The notes beneath the pieces were generated by a model. It did no database searches, was not told the origin of the DNA, and was given only the letters and a program-made list of their open reading frames with translations. Source: Dactylis glomerata (lineage: Eukaryota > Streptophyta > Magnoliopsida > Poales > Poaceae). Taken from it: DNA of 64,000 nucleotides. Made by a program: the position numbers and the translations under genes. The stretch covers positions 7,851,702 to 7,915,701 of the forward strand of contig QXEO01000411.1 in NCBI GenBank assembly GCA_007115705.1, written 5' to 3'. How positions within the stretch are numbered: the first letter of the stretch is position 1; each line of letters begins with the position of its first letter. Below are positions 33,601 to 43,882 of this stretch, in pieces.

Positions 33601-34612
33601 AGGGCTTCTTGAGTGGGCACTCCTTGGAGAAGTGTCCCGGCTGGCCACAGGTGTAGCATCCGCGGCCTTGGTTGCGGTTAGTGGGGTTGAATGTGTTGTG
33701 GTTACCTCCAAAGAAGTTCCCACCTGCAGGGCGGTTGCTGGAATACTGACGGTTTGGGTTATTGGGCTTGGGGGCTTGAGAGGCAAACCTCTGTGGTGGG
33801 GGCGCAGCCCTGGATGGGGGCAGGCTATGGGACCACTGACCACTAGGTCCACCTTGACTCATCATCCTCTTCTTGTGACTTTCGCGGGCAGCCTTGTTCT
33901 TGTCTTCAACCATTATGGCGGCATCCACCATAGCTTCCAGGTCGGGATAGTGCACAACTACAAGGTAGGTCTGGAGCTCCTCATGTAGTCCATTAAGGAA
34001 TCGCTCCCTTTTCTTCTCGTCGGTGTCGATGTCATTGGGTGCATACCTTCCCCAGGTGGTGAACTTGTCAAGATACTCGGGAACGCTCATCCCTCCTTGC
34101 TTCAAATTGAGGAACTTGTCCCTCATGATCTTGATGAGTCCAGAGGGAATGTGGGCTTTGCGGAACTTGGTCTTGAAGGCTTCCCATGTCATCACTTGTC
34201 CCTCGGGATGCATGGCGCGGACATTCTCCCAACATGCTCCAGCTGCTCCAGCTTGGAAGTGGGTTGCGTACAACACCTTATCATTCGCTCCAACTCCGGC
34301 ATACTCTAACTTGTTCTCAATGGTACGGAGTCAGTCATCGGCGTCCAGAGGCTCGATGGACTTGGAGAAGGTTGGGGGATTGGAGTTCTAAAAATCCCTA
34401 AGCTTGTTCTAGGGCTCATCATTGCCATTGCCACCATTGTTGTTGTTGTTGGTGGCAATCTGGGCAAGGTGTTGGAGTGTGGTGAGGTTGGCTTGGCGTT
34501 CGGCACGTGCGGCTTCACGGTCCTCTAGCATGAGCCGCAGCACCTGGTCCATGTCAGGCTCAGGAGGTGGGGGTGGGTTGTTTCCAGCGTGGCCTCGTGT
34601 TTCCGGAGCCAT
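30610..34612 (-). pseudogene. gag-pol: Element H: Tekay/Del-type chromovirus gag-pol, decayed and 3'-truncated
   Basis: On minus, from MAPETRGHAG (ATG 34610-34612): Gag with TWEAFKTKFRKAHIP and a CCHC knuckle CYTCGQPGHFSKEC near 33650. Then protease (LFDSGASHSFV, about 33405), RT (LCVDYRKLNEVT, MSFGLTNAPTYF, FIDDILVYSK near 32465), RNase H (FDVYCDASKLGLGSVLMQDGK; YMDHKSLKYIF), integrase H/C remnants and core (GMDFITGLP; VSDRGSQFTS). Several stops and frameshifts are visible, e.g. TGA at 33194-33196, an interruption between 32568 and 32692, and a stop at 34409-34411. About 28-30 codons are missing just after the RT palm (HVILAGG joined to AFLGLAGYY near 32310). The integrase C-terminus and chromodomain lie beyond the F insertion. 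Not functional. Confidence 0.85.
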
Positions 34613-34931
34613 TCTGGAGAGAAGTTTATTTGGTGAGAAACAATACTCAAAATGCAGAAGGAACAAGTGGTGCAATAAGACATAAAAAGATCATAAGAGA
34701 CATGAATAAACCAAGCATCCATAAGCATATCACAACATCATCCATAGTCATCGAAGTTCGACACATACATACATGCAAAAGAAGTGCCACTCAAGTCTAG
34801 CACACACATCACATAGTCTCGTGCAACATCACACCAAATGGTTTCAGCTGAACCATACAACACATATGCGCAAAAGGGGTCAATCTAGCCACTACACGAC
34901 ATCCTATGTGAGAGGGGTAGGGCGCCGATAC

Positions 34932-35534
34932 CTACTCATCGACACTAACATGGGGGACAACCTCCTCGGGGTCCTCCTCCATCGGAGTCTCGGGCGCGTA
35001 GAAATCCATGATAGCGTCGCGGTCATCACCGTCATCGCTACCACGGTCGTCGTCGTCAGTGCTCGCGGGCTCCTTGTCGTAAGCCTCCTGGTGGTCGTCG
35101 TCGCGGCCGAGTACCGCCTCATTCCCCTTGCGGAGCTCGGCTGTCTCCTCCTCTAACTCGGACACGTGGCTCTCAAGTGAGGCTAGATGATCCTCTAGAT
35201 CAAGGACGCACTATCGCAGAATCCTGTTCCTCTTCACGATCCTCCTCTTAGCAGCGAGGAGGCGGTGACGAGAGAAAATGGACTCCTGAAGATCCTCACA
35301 AAGAATGGCCAACTCCAGGCCTCTCTCGTCGGCGACCATACGGACATGGTCCAGCTGCCCCTAAGTGTGGTGCAGCAGGGCCTCCGTGTGGCAGAGGTGG
35401 CAACTAAAGGGGGTGTGTGCGGCGGCCTGGTAGGGAAGACCGTCGGAGTCGACTCGCCCGTAGTGCTCGTAGCGAGTGCCGAGTAGCTCGTCGTAGTGGA
35501 GGTGGACGAGGCGCGAGATAGCGTGTCGCAGAAC
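34932..35534 (-). pseudogene. Leader ORF relic upstream of H gag (left arm)
   Basis: A frame with stops. The last 77 codons are MSELEEETAELRKGNEAVL, an acidic DDDD-rich segment and a VPHVSVDE end; upstream are fragments such as HRLLAAKRRIVKRNRILR. It looks like a small acidic coiled-coil ORF in the element leader. Function is not recognised. Confidence 0.45.
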
Positions 35535-35593
35535 ATGCATAAGTCCGTCGCCCCAAGTTTGACAAACAAACTTTGTGGGTGGCAAGCAGAGTA

Positions 35594-36196
35594 GTTCTGC
35601 AACACGCTATCTCGCGCCTCGTCCACCTCCACTATGACGAGCTACTCGGCACTCGCTACGAGCACTACGGGCGAGTCGACTCTGACGGTCTTCCCTACCA
35701 GGCCGCCGCACACACCCCCTTTAGTCGCAACCTCTGCCACACGGAGGCCCTGGTGCACCACACTTAGGGGCAGCTGGACCATGTCCGTATGGTCGCCGAC
35801 GAGAGAGGCTTGGAGTTGGCCATTCTTTGTGAGGATCTTCAGGAGTCCATTTGCTCTCGTCACCGCCTCCTCGCTGCTAAGAGGAGGATCGTGAAGAGGA
35901 ACAGGATTCTGCGATAGTGCGTCCTTGATCTAGAGGATCATCTAGCCTCACTTGAGAGCCACGTGTCCAAGTTAGAGGAGGAGACAGCCGAGCTCCGCAA
36001 GGAGAATGAGGCGGTACTCGGCCGCGACGACGACCACCAGGAGGCTTACGACAAGGAGCCCGCGAGCACTGACGACGACGACCGTGGTAGCGATGACGGT
36101 GATGACCGCGACGCTATCATGGATTTCTACGCGCCCGAGACTCCGACGGAGGAGGACCCCGAGGAGGTTGTCCCCCATGTTAGTGTCGATGAGTAG
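35594..36196 (+). pseudogene. Leader ORF relic, inverted copy (right arm)
   Basis: Same product as the left-arm ORF with a few changes (S/K in MSKLEEE, M/T in APETPTEED). The terminal 77 codons are open (35963-36196). It is followed at 36516 by the copied gag start MAPETRGHAG, which runs into unrelated sequence at 36545. Confidence 0.45.
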
Positions 36197-36544
36197 GTAT
36201 CGGCGCCCTACCCCTCTCACATAGGATGTCGTGTAGTGGCTAGATTGACCCCTTTTGCGCATATGTGTTGTATGGTTCAGCTGAAACCATTTGGTGTGAT
36301 GTTGCATGAGACTATGTGATGTGTGTGCTAGACTTGAGTGGCACTTCTTTTGCATGTATGTATGTGTCGAACTTCGATGACTATGGATGATGTTGTGATA
36401 TGCTTATGGATGCTTGGTTTATTCATGTCTCTTATGATATTTTTATGTCTTATTGCACCACTTGTTCCTTCTGCATTTTGAGTATTGTTTCTCACCAAAT
36501 AAACTTCTCTCCAGAATGGCTCCGGAAACACGAGGCCACGCTGG

Positions 36545-36790
36545 CATCGCTTTCAAGAATAACATAAATGTACCCTTTATCTCTGGCCATGATTGCACCA
36601 TCTCGAATCGCTAGCATCTCCATAATCCGAGCACCGGCAAACTGCTCATGCCAGATTGCTTGGGCTCTTAGGAGAGTTCCTTGATTATCTCGCACCATCA
36701 GCCATGTACTTCCCGATGTAGTTTCCTAGATAAAACAGGCATCAATATTAATTTTGATTACTCCAGGATCAGGTGGCTTCCAGCGAACAT
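36545..36790 (-). pseudogene. Fragment of a plant RNase H-like (RVT_3) domain
   Basis: On minus: WKPPDPGVIKINIDACF, one stop, then TWLMVRDNQGTLLRAQAIW, IMEMLAIRDGAIMARDKGY and VILESDA. The D, E and D positions (IDACF, MEMLA, ESDA) and spacing match the RNase H-like domain of plant LINE retrotransposons and their host derivatives. It is cut exactly at the inverted-repeat edge. Either a LINE fragment or a captured gene fragment. Confidence 0.65.
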
Positions 36791-36879
36791 TTCTTCTATG
36801 CTATTTCTTGGTCTTTTATTTTCCCAAACATGATCTTTTTATAGAAGTATACAAATGATGTTTTTTAAATTTATTTGAT

Positions 36880-36911
36880 ATACCCGTAGCAACGCACGGG
36901 TATTGTGCTAG
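36880..36911 (+). mobile_element. Helitron-like 3' terminus
   Basis: An 8-bp perfect stem ATACCCGT/ACGGGTAT (36880-36887 and 36896-36903, 8-base loop) is followed after 4 bases by CTAG (36908-36911) and then T. Helitrons end in a short hairpin and CTRR and insert between A and T. In the homologous LTR of I (59887-59889) the sequence is uninterrupted TTATTAAAGAAG, as expected for an empty site. No 5' TC end was found, so the left limit is unknown. Confidence 0.6.
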
Positions 36912-39900
36912 TTAAAGAAGAAGTTTTGTAAAGCATTTTAGTAAAAGCTCTAGGGAAGGGGGAACTCATTTTCCAGAGAGGAGCCAGTTGTCAATCAAAC
37001 ATGACCACCATCCTTTTTAAATCCGGTCAATCACACATGACCACTTCCATTCCTTCGGCAGTACCCTGCGAGTACTCCGAACCATATCCGCGCCACGGCC
37101 GTACCCTCCGAGTACACTGTCCGACATTTTTCTGAAAACACTTTTGTAAAACCAAAACATGACATTGGGTTAGGTAACAGCTAGTTCAACCGTCCATGAC
37201 TGAGGACTCGGCTATTCGAAAAGATCTACACTCTGTAGAGGTTGTACACTTTACCCACACCATCCGATAAATTCGCCGGGATACCACCACGGACCGTCAT
37301 ACACAAGTATGCGGGGTTCGGATAATTGATCATATCCTTCCATCTATCCACCTTAGTACGGGTGCCTACCCTGTGGAGTATACATCCCCGGCAAACCCTG
37401 GCCTTCTACCTCTGTCGAGCGTAGTTCTAGTGCCACAGCGGGAGAAACCCAATTGTCTTCCGGGCGGGTAGCTTTTGGCGGGCCTGCTACACTGTTGCCC
37501 GCCACTTGCGACAACCCGGATTCCGGGGTCCTACAAACCCTTATATAGTGCGAGGCTCCCCGCATTAAGGCAGACAAACTTCGGACTAAGCCCCGTCCCA
37601 TACCGGGGTAATGTGGTTGCATGGGTTAATTGCCACGGGTTAATACATAATCACCAATGTCTTTTCTTTTGAAAACCACCACACCCTTTCCTCCATGTCC
37701 AACTCCTTTTGTCCAAAACCACTTTTTGAAAACATTTCAATGGAGTAAATACTAGTCCAAGGTTTTTGAAAACATTTTTGAAACTTTTCTTTGAGTGTTC
37801 CCATCCTAGAGTTTTTGGCTCCACTAGAAGTTTTCCAAGGGCTTTGTTGCTAATCAACAAGCCTCCACTACAAGGGTAAAGGATAGGTGTTCAAAGGGGT
37901 CATCTCGAAGGATGATATCAAATTGGCTCGTGGAGCATGAGCCAACAATATAATTGCTACAAGAAACATAGCAATATGAAAACATGCAATATAATAAACC
38001 TTTATGCAACCTGCAAAGTGAGTGAATAGGATTCAGATATGCATCAAGTTTAGATGGCTTGCCTTGGTTGGCTTGTCCCTGGTCCTCTTCTTCCAGGTAC
38101 TCATACACTTCACCTTCCTCCGCACACTCTTCGTTTGATTCTATCGCTGGGAAAAATAATAGCACACAAATAAATATACATGCATGCACAAGTCACAAGC
38201 ATTCCAGCACTCCATACCACACCATTAAAGAGTATCAGAAACAAACATGTTTAGAAAACAAGACAAGATTTAATAGGTTTTTAATTAGCAATTTAATCCT
38301 ATTAGAAACTAGGGTTTCTCATTTGAAGTAATACAACAACATAGCACTCAAATCAAGCATGCAGGCATTCAAATGGATCAAGCAATACACCCAGCATACT
38401 TGCAGGTTGACAACAATCTTAAGAACCTAACAAAGTTGGATTTTCATAAAAACAATTTGTGGTTAATTTCCTATGAATTAAACAATAGGAAATAACACTA
38501 AAGTGCCAAAATAATTCTCAGATATTCTATGTGTTTTAGAAAAACATGAGGTAAAGTGTTCTGGAAAGCTCTTCCAGAACACAACCCAATGAGATTGGAT
38601 TCAACACAAAATTCTATTCTAACTGCAAATGATAATTTATCTAAGGTTAACTACACACAATGCCATATTAATTACTACTGCAAGGATATAAATCCTAAAA
38701 TAGTAAAACAAGTGGGTCAAGCAAGATAACACAATAAGATACCACTGGAAATTGGAATCACCCAATTTCAGTACATAAAACTCAAGATTTGTATTTAATT
38801 TTGAAAAGAGGTTAATTTGACTCCATAGTTTATCATTTGGTCTACAATGCTCCTATTGACATGAGAGCTATGCCATCTGAAAGGTAACATGTTAAGCTAC
38901 TCTTAGCAACTTGAGTTACCCAATTTGCATTTACAAAAAATATTCTATGATTAATCAAAGTTTGTAGATCTGGAAAATGATTAACAGGATTTTTCTAAAA
39001 AAATATATCGCATGGGCTAGATCTGCCCCGGACTGGGCCGATCCGGCTCGAATCGGGCCCAGATCCAGCGAAAGGGCGCGGGACGGCGGCGGCTTCGAAC
39101 CTGCCAGCGGGCCAGGCTGGTCAGCGGCCCTGGGCGGCCGAATCGGTACGCGCCGTTCCTAGCCGTCCGATCAAGTGAAGATCGACGGCCGGCGTTTGTC
39201 ATCTACGCGAGAACGGAGCAAGGCGGCGGAAACCCTAGGGTTTCACCTGGGAGTTGCGGGGCTCTCCGTGGGCTGTTCGTCAACGATCTGGTGACGGTGC
39301 TTGGCTGCGGTGCGTCGGAGAAGCTCGAAGAGGTCGTCGGAGAGGTGAACGTCGTCGCGGCTGGGTCCTAGCTCTCCGTCATCTCCTCTAGATGCTCCGG
39401 CGAGGTCAATGGTGGCATCGGCTACCGGCGAATCTAGGCCAAGAAAAGTATAGCGTTAGATTTGCAGTAGATCTAGGAAGCCAGAGAGGGAGAGGAGAGA
39501 AGCCAGTGGCGTCGCATTTGATGGCAACCTTCCCCTTTTCTTCCTCGGCTTCGGTGGTTCTCTGGCGAGCTTGCTAGGGCTGGGCACAGCGAGGGAGAAG
39601 GTGGCTGGCTGCGTGTGAGCTTGCAGAGGAGAGGGGATGCTGAGAGGGGGCAAATGGTGAGCGGAGCGGGCGAGGAGAGGGGGTGCTGGTTTTTATCTGC
39701 TCGGGGTGGTCTCGGTTTATGGTGCTCTCATCGAAAGTGATTGGGGGGTTTGGGCGGTGTGCTGGGGACGGCGTTGTGGTCTCCGTCCAATGATGCAAGA
39801 GAGAACGCGAGTGGCTTCCTATCCCGGTCGTAAATTGATCGGGTTCAGTTAACATGCACCGAATTGGTGCGTGCGCGGCGTGGTCAGAGCGCGGGCTAGG

Positions 39901-40300
39901 GGGTGGCCTACAGGCGGCATGGTCAGCTGCTGCGGGTTGGGCGATAGGGGCGGTGTGTCTGAGCGTCCACTAGCGCGGCTGCGGGCGCTGGCGTGTTGTC
40001 GAAGTCCCGGTCTCCAACGGGCACGCCCTGGTCAGCATTGGCGAGAGGGAGAGGAAACGGTGAGGTAGGGAGGGTGAGGGGCTTGCAGGTGGGGTCCTGG
40101 TGCATCTCCTAGGCGGTGGCTCGACGCTGGTTGGGGTTGGAGGTGGCTAGGGTGAGAGAGAGAGAGGGGAGAGTGAGATCTTGGGCAAGATTTGCCTCGG
40201 GAGCTCCCCTCCCTAGTGTCCACTCGCATGAGACAAGAAGAACAAGAGAGAGGGAGAAAGGGGTGGCCGGCTAGGATTGTTCCCCTGGTCGAATTTGTAA

Positions 40301-40314
40301 AGAGAGAGAGAGAG
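40301..40314. repeat. (AG)n microsatellite
   Basis: Seven AG units; another GA-rich run at about 40154-40166. Both lie within the H-type LTR. Confidence 0.8.
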
Positions 40315-40679
40315 AAGAAAGGGAGAAAGGAAAGAAGAATTGGTGAATTTGGCCGAAATTCATTTGAATTTTGAAAAGCTCTAGGTCTTAGTCCAATGTT
40401 GGTGGGGTTTGGCTAAGAAGTGGTTTTCAAATGGTAGGAGCCCATCTACCAAGTTTCAGAATTTTTGAATAAGTGGAGGTGGGGTTTTGGTGAAGTTCCT
40501 ATTTTCAGATAAAGGTACAAAAATAAAGGTTATTAAAAAGAAAGAAAAGATTGTTGGTCTCAAGCACACATACTACTAGGTCAAACAATAGCATGAAATC
40601 ATAGCACACTCACAAGCATTCATACAACAAGGTCTACAAGAAATTCGAAAAGAAAAAGAATTTCGATAGCACCTTCACA

Positions 40680-40684
40680 CATGC
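40680..40684. repeat. Left target-site duplication of element C (CATGC)
   Basis: CATGC before the TG terminus; repeated at 50767-50771 after the CA terminus. Confidence 0.96.
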
Positions 40685-41604
40685 TGTCGATGGATTTCGT
40701 GTCGCAAGAACACGGGGTACCACGCGACGGACCCAAGGATTCGAACGCAGGGGGCTGAACGTGTGAGATCTTGGATTGCAACGAAACACGGTGACGGAAG
40801 CCTCGATTGTCGGACGCGCAACGCACTGCAGAGAGGGAGACCGAGCTTTACCCAGGTTCAGGGCCCTCGTGGTGAGGTAAAACCCCTACTTCCTGCCTTC
40901 TTGTATTGCAACGCGACACCTCGCGAGGAGTACAAGGCCTTGGTTACAAAGCTCTAGTTGGCCAGAGGTTGAAGAACCTGCGTGCCCAACTAGCAGCTTG
41001 AAGAAGATGAAGATTCGATTAGACCGGATCCCCTCTAAGGGGTGGCCTCTCCCTCCTTTTATAGCGCCAAGGTCCTCCTTCCCCTTATCTTCTTGGGGAA
41101 GGGGTTGCCACACACGGCCCAGGAGGGAGGACAGCTGTAGACTATGTTCTTCTGTAGACTTGGTCTTCGTAGGGTAGCGGCGCCGGTCCACAGGAGTCGG
41201 TGGGGGAGGCTGACGTCCTCCTCTTGCGCCCTGCACCGTCCATGCTATATTTAGGGGGGTGGCCAACTGCCACTGTGCCGCTCTGGGCAGGCACAGAGAA
41301 AGTTGGTCTCCTCCCTGTCGGGGATAGCGTGGGCGGTACGCGGTCTTCTGCCCGCTAGCTTCTTGCTCTGCACGCCAATCGTGCTGAGCTGGCGTAGGCG
41401 TGCGTCCCCTCCTCACCAGTAGGGGCTCGTGAGGAGGTCTTCTGGTCCTTAGCCGTTTCTGTCATCGTTCTCCTCACGAGGCGCCTCCTCGTGAGGGTCT
41501 TCTCCGTGACTTGGGTTGCTGATTGCCCCCTAGGCTGAAGATGGGCCAATGACGGGGCCCAGGAGCAGGTGGACCGGGATACCCCGGTATCCAGAACACC
41601 GACA
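40685..41604 (-). repeat. Element C 3' LTR
   Basis: 920 bp, TGTCGATGG to CCGACA on plus; TATA box at 41057-41063 (minus). Confidence 0.95.
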
Positions 41605-41982
41605 GTAGCCCCCGGGAGCCCGGCCCATGAACGCACCCTCTTGAGGAAGCGAAAGGGTCGGGGGCCCCCGAAGCTGCTGGGCCCTCCAACAACACGCGTC
41701 AACCGCGCGGTCAGAGGACCATGTGAGGAAGCAGAGACTCCGGACACGTGGCACGGCCGCAGCTGGCGAGACGAAATGGTGGGCGACGCTACGGTCTCCA
41801 AGGCGTCAACCTGCCATAATGATGCGTCGCTTGACTGCAGAGCACCACGCCAACGCTTCGATTCCCGCGCAGGGATTTGACGCATCGACGCCGGACGCCC
41901 CCCTTAAATAGGTCCTCCTCGAGACCTCCGGCACTTCACCTCCTTCCTCCAGTGCCACTTCTGCTTCCTCGCCCCCAAGCTC
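41605..41982 (+). promoter_or_regulatory. Putative promoter of the antisense gene in element C
   Basis: G-box CACGTG at 41745-41750 within ACACGTGGC, TATA-like TTAAATAG at 41904-41911 after a C-run, then a CT-rich leader to the ATG at 41983. Motifs and spacings equal those in A. There is a GGTCAGAGGACCATG block near 41709, also present in A, B and D. Activity is inferred. Confidence 0.5.
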
Positions 41983-42747
41983 ATGGATCCCTCCAACTCC
42001 TCCGCCGCCATGGGATCGAGCTCCGGGGCGAAGCGCCGCGGACGCCCCCTAGGCAGCGGGAAGAAGGCGAAGGTCCCGGCCCAGTGGACGCCCGGCGCCG
42101 GCGGCCCCCTCCGCATTGGCGCGCCGTGGCAGGGCGAGGCGAGCCGTGCCGCCGCGGGGACCTCCGGCGCCATGACCCTCAGGGGTCTTGCGCGTGGAGG
42201 CGCCCTAAACTTGCCATCGCCGCTGGCGGCGGCGCCTGCTCCCCGCGCCTCGGGGAGCGTCGATCGGGCTCTCCGGGAGGTGGAGGCCGCCCTGGGCCCT
42301 CCTCCGGCTGCTGCAGGTCCTCCGGCCCCACCGGTGAATGGAGTGGTGGCCACTCCGCGCCACCTGGCGGTGGCGCTTCTGGGACCCCTCATCGCCCCGG
42401 GGTCCCGCTTCCTGGAGCTCCTCGTCGTCGTCGACGCCCCGGGCTTCAACTCCCTCCGGCTGCCCAAAGCCATCCGGAGGGCGGTTCACGCCCACGGCCC
42501 GGCCGCCGGGGAGATCGCCCTGGGCGAGCAAAGCAGGCCAGATCTCTTCTGGCCTGTGGACATCCTATTCGGGGCGAACGGCAACGTCGTCCTCTCCGGC
42601 CGCTGGACGCCCTTCGCCCTCGGTTGTCGCCTCCGCGTCGGCGACCGCCTCGTCTTCCGCTTCAAGCTGGGGACCCTGGAGGCTACGGTGCGGATCTTCA
42701 CCGCCGACGGCGTCCGCCGCACCTACCCCCAGCTCGCGGCGCAGTGA
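41983..42747 (+). CDS. Antisense AT-hook plus B3-like DNA-binding protein of element C
   Basis: An intact 254-codon ORF, ortholog of 16207-16971. The AT-hook (RRGRPLGSGKK) is identical. The B3-like part differs only by D162K, K166R and R209T. The linker carries nine changes, including D40G, H42P, P69L and T125P. It is intact although the neighbouring gag-pol in the same element carries more than ten frameshifts. The start was chosen because both copies share ATG-GATCCCTCC and the upstream leader. Same reading as for A: probable nuclear DNA-binding protein of unknown role; B3 assignment by pattern. Confidence 0.75.
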   Translation: MDPSNSSAAMGSSSGAKRRGRPLGSGKKAKVPAQWTPGAGGPLRIGAPWQGEASRAAAGTSGAMTLRGLARGGALNLPSPLAAAPAPRASGSVDRALREVEAALGPPPAAAGPPAPPVNGVVATPRHLAVALLGPLIAPGSRFLELLVVVDAPGFNSLRLPKAIRRAVHAHGPAAGEIALGEQSRPDLFWPVDILFGANGNVVLSGRWTPFALGCRLRVGDRLVFRFKLGTLEATVRIFTADGVRRTYPQLAAQ

Positions 42748-43882
42748 AGAGGAGGTCCTGGTGCGATAATCTTCTGGGGAGGGGAGCTAGTCTCCTCCCC
42801 TCTTTTGCCTTGTAGTCCTTGCCGGCGGGGTATGCCCCGTCGTGCTTTGCTCCTTCCCCCAGCAGGGGATTTTTAATGAAATCCACTTGTCGATCGCCTT
42901 GCCGCTCTTCATCGTCCTGGTCGTTTGCTCGCTCGAGAGCCCTAGTGAGCTGCTGGCATTGACGGGAAGCCTCCCTTTGCCTCAGAGCTCGAGACGGGGT
43001 CGGCGTCGACGGCACATTGGACGATTCCTGAGAGAAGAAGTTGAAGAAAGAGTTGGAAAACAAAAAACCCCAAATCCCCGAAAACGGAAGAACAAATCGA
43101 CAAAACAAATGAAAAAAGAAGGCGAATAAGATGCCCCTGTGACCGGCACAGGGACCTTCTCCGTCGTGGAGGAGCGCGGCACTATCTGTGCCAGCAGCTA
43201 AGAGCAAATTGCCGCGCGTGGCGATTCACGGGGCCTTCCTCGTCGTTGAGGGAAGCTGGACCCTCACGGACGTGAAAACGTCGACGCTTAAGAGAGCCCA
43301 GAGACCGTTGACACCCCACAAGGATTGCTCATGAGGTGAAGGGCCTGGCGCGGACCTCCGGATCTGCGTCTCCTTCACAAGATTGATCGGAGCGGCCTTG
43401 GTCTTCAATAATCCTGCCACGTTAGGCCTTCCTCGAGAGAGGGAATCCTCCTGCGGATGCTAGTGCATCGACGCGTCTTTGCTCCCTCGTGAGGGTTGCT
43501 CACGAGGGGTAGGTCCTTAACGGGTGCCTTGGGCACACCTTGGACTATCCTCGAAGATTTTTTATTTTCCGATGTACTTCGCGAGGAACTAAGCACCATG
43601 GGCATCCAGAGGTGATCGTTAACGGGGCCGTCGCCCCCGACCAGAGCTCGCTCCCTTCGGGTTTTTCGGGCTTGCTGTTTTCCGGGCAAAGGCCCCAGCA
43701 TAGACACCGTGCCTAGCCCCCTTCTGCGTGGAGTACAACAGAAAATAAATGGACTTCATGCCATTTTGATGTCATGCCGAAGCAGAGGCGCTACATTGCG
43801 CGATAACTTAGTATCAGTGCTTAAGAGCAGGTTGAGCTGATACAAGTGCCGTGAAAACGGTCTTTTTCTCCTCGTGAGGAAC
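42748..43882 (-). other. Post-pol spacer of element C
   Basis: Counterpart of 15072-16206 with the same pyrimidine-rich/CAG stretch near 43030 and CCTCGTGAG palindromes near 43485-43510. The 169-codon frame 42698-43207 (minus) parallels the one in A. No accepted gene. Confidence 0.6.

Larger units (their letters stand above)
34584..36544. repeat. Large inverted repeat, 951-bp arms, 59-bp spacer
   Basis: Left arm 34584-35534 and right arm 35594-36544 are reverse complements of equal length with about a dozen mismatches by eye (roughly 98.7% identical). The spacer 35535-35593 is unrelated. The arms comprise the first nine codons of H gag plus about 0.9 kb upstream of it. The left arm is the natural continuation of H and the right arm is the copy. 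A transcript through it would fold into a long hairpin. Confidence 0.95.

Noticed and set aside
36841..36912. Possible CRISPR-like or satellite repeat because of the short hairpin
   Set aside because: A single hairpin with CTAG-T fits a Helitron end; no repeated unit.
41877..42815. 312-codon ORF overlapping the antisense gene of C in another frame
   Set aside because: Arg/Pro/Gly-rich out-of-frame shadow; the 254-codon frame has the recognisable motifs and start context.
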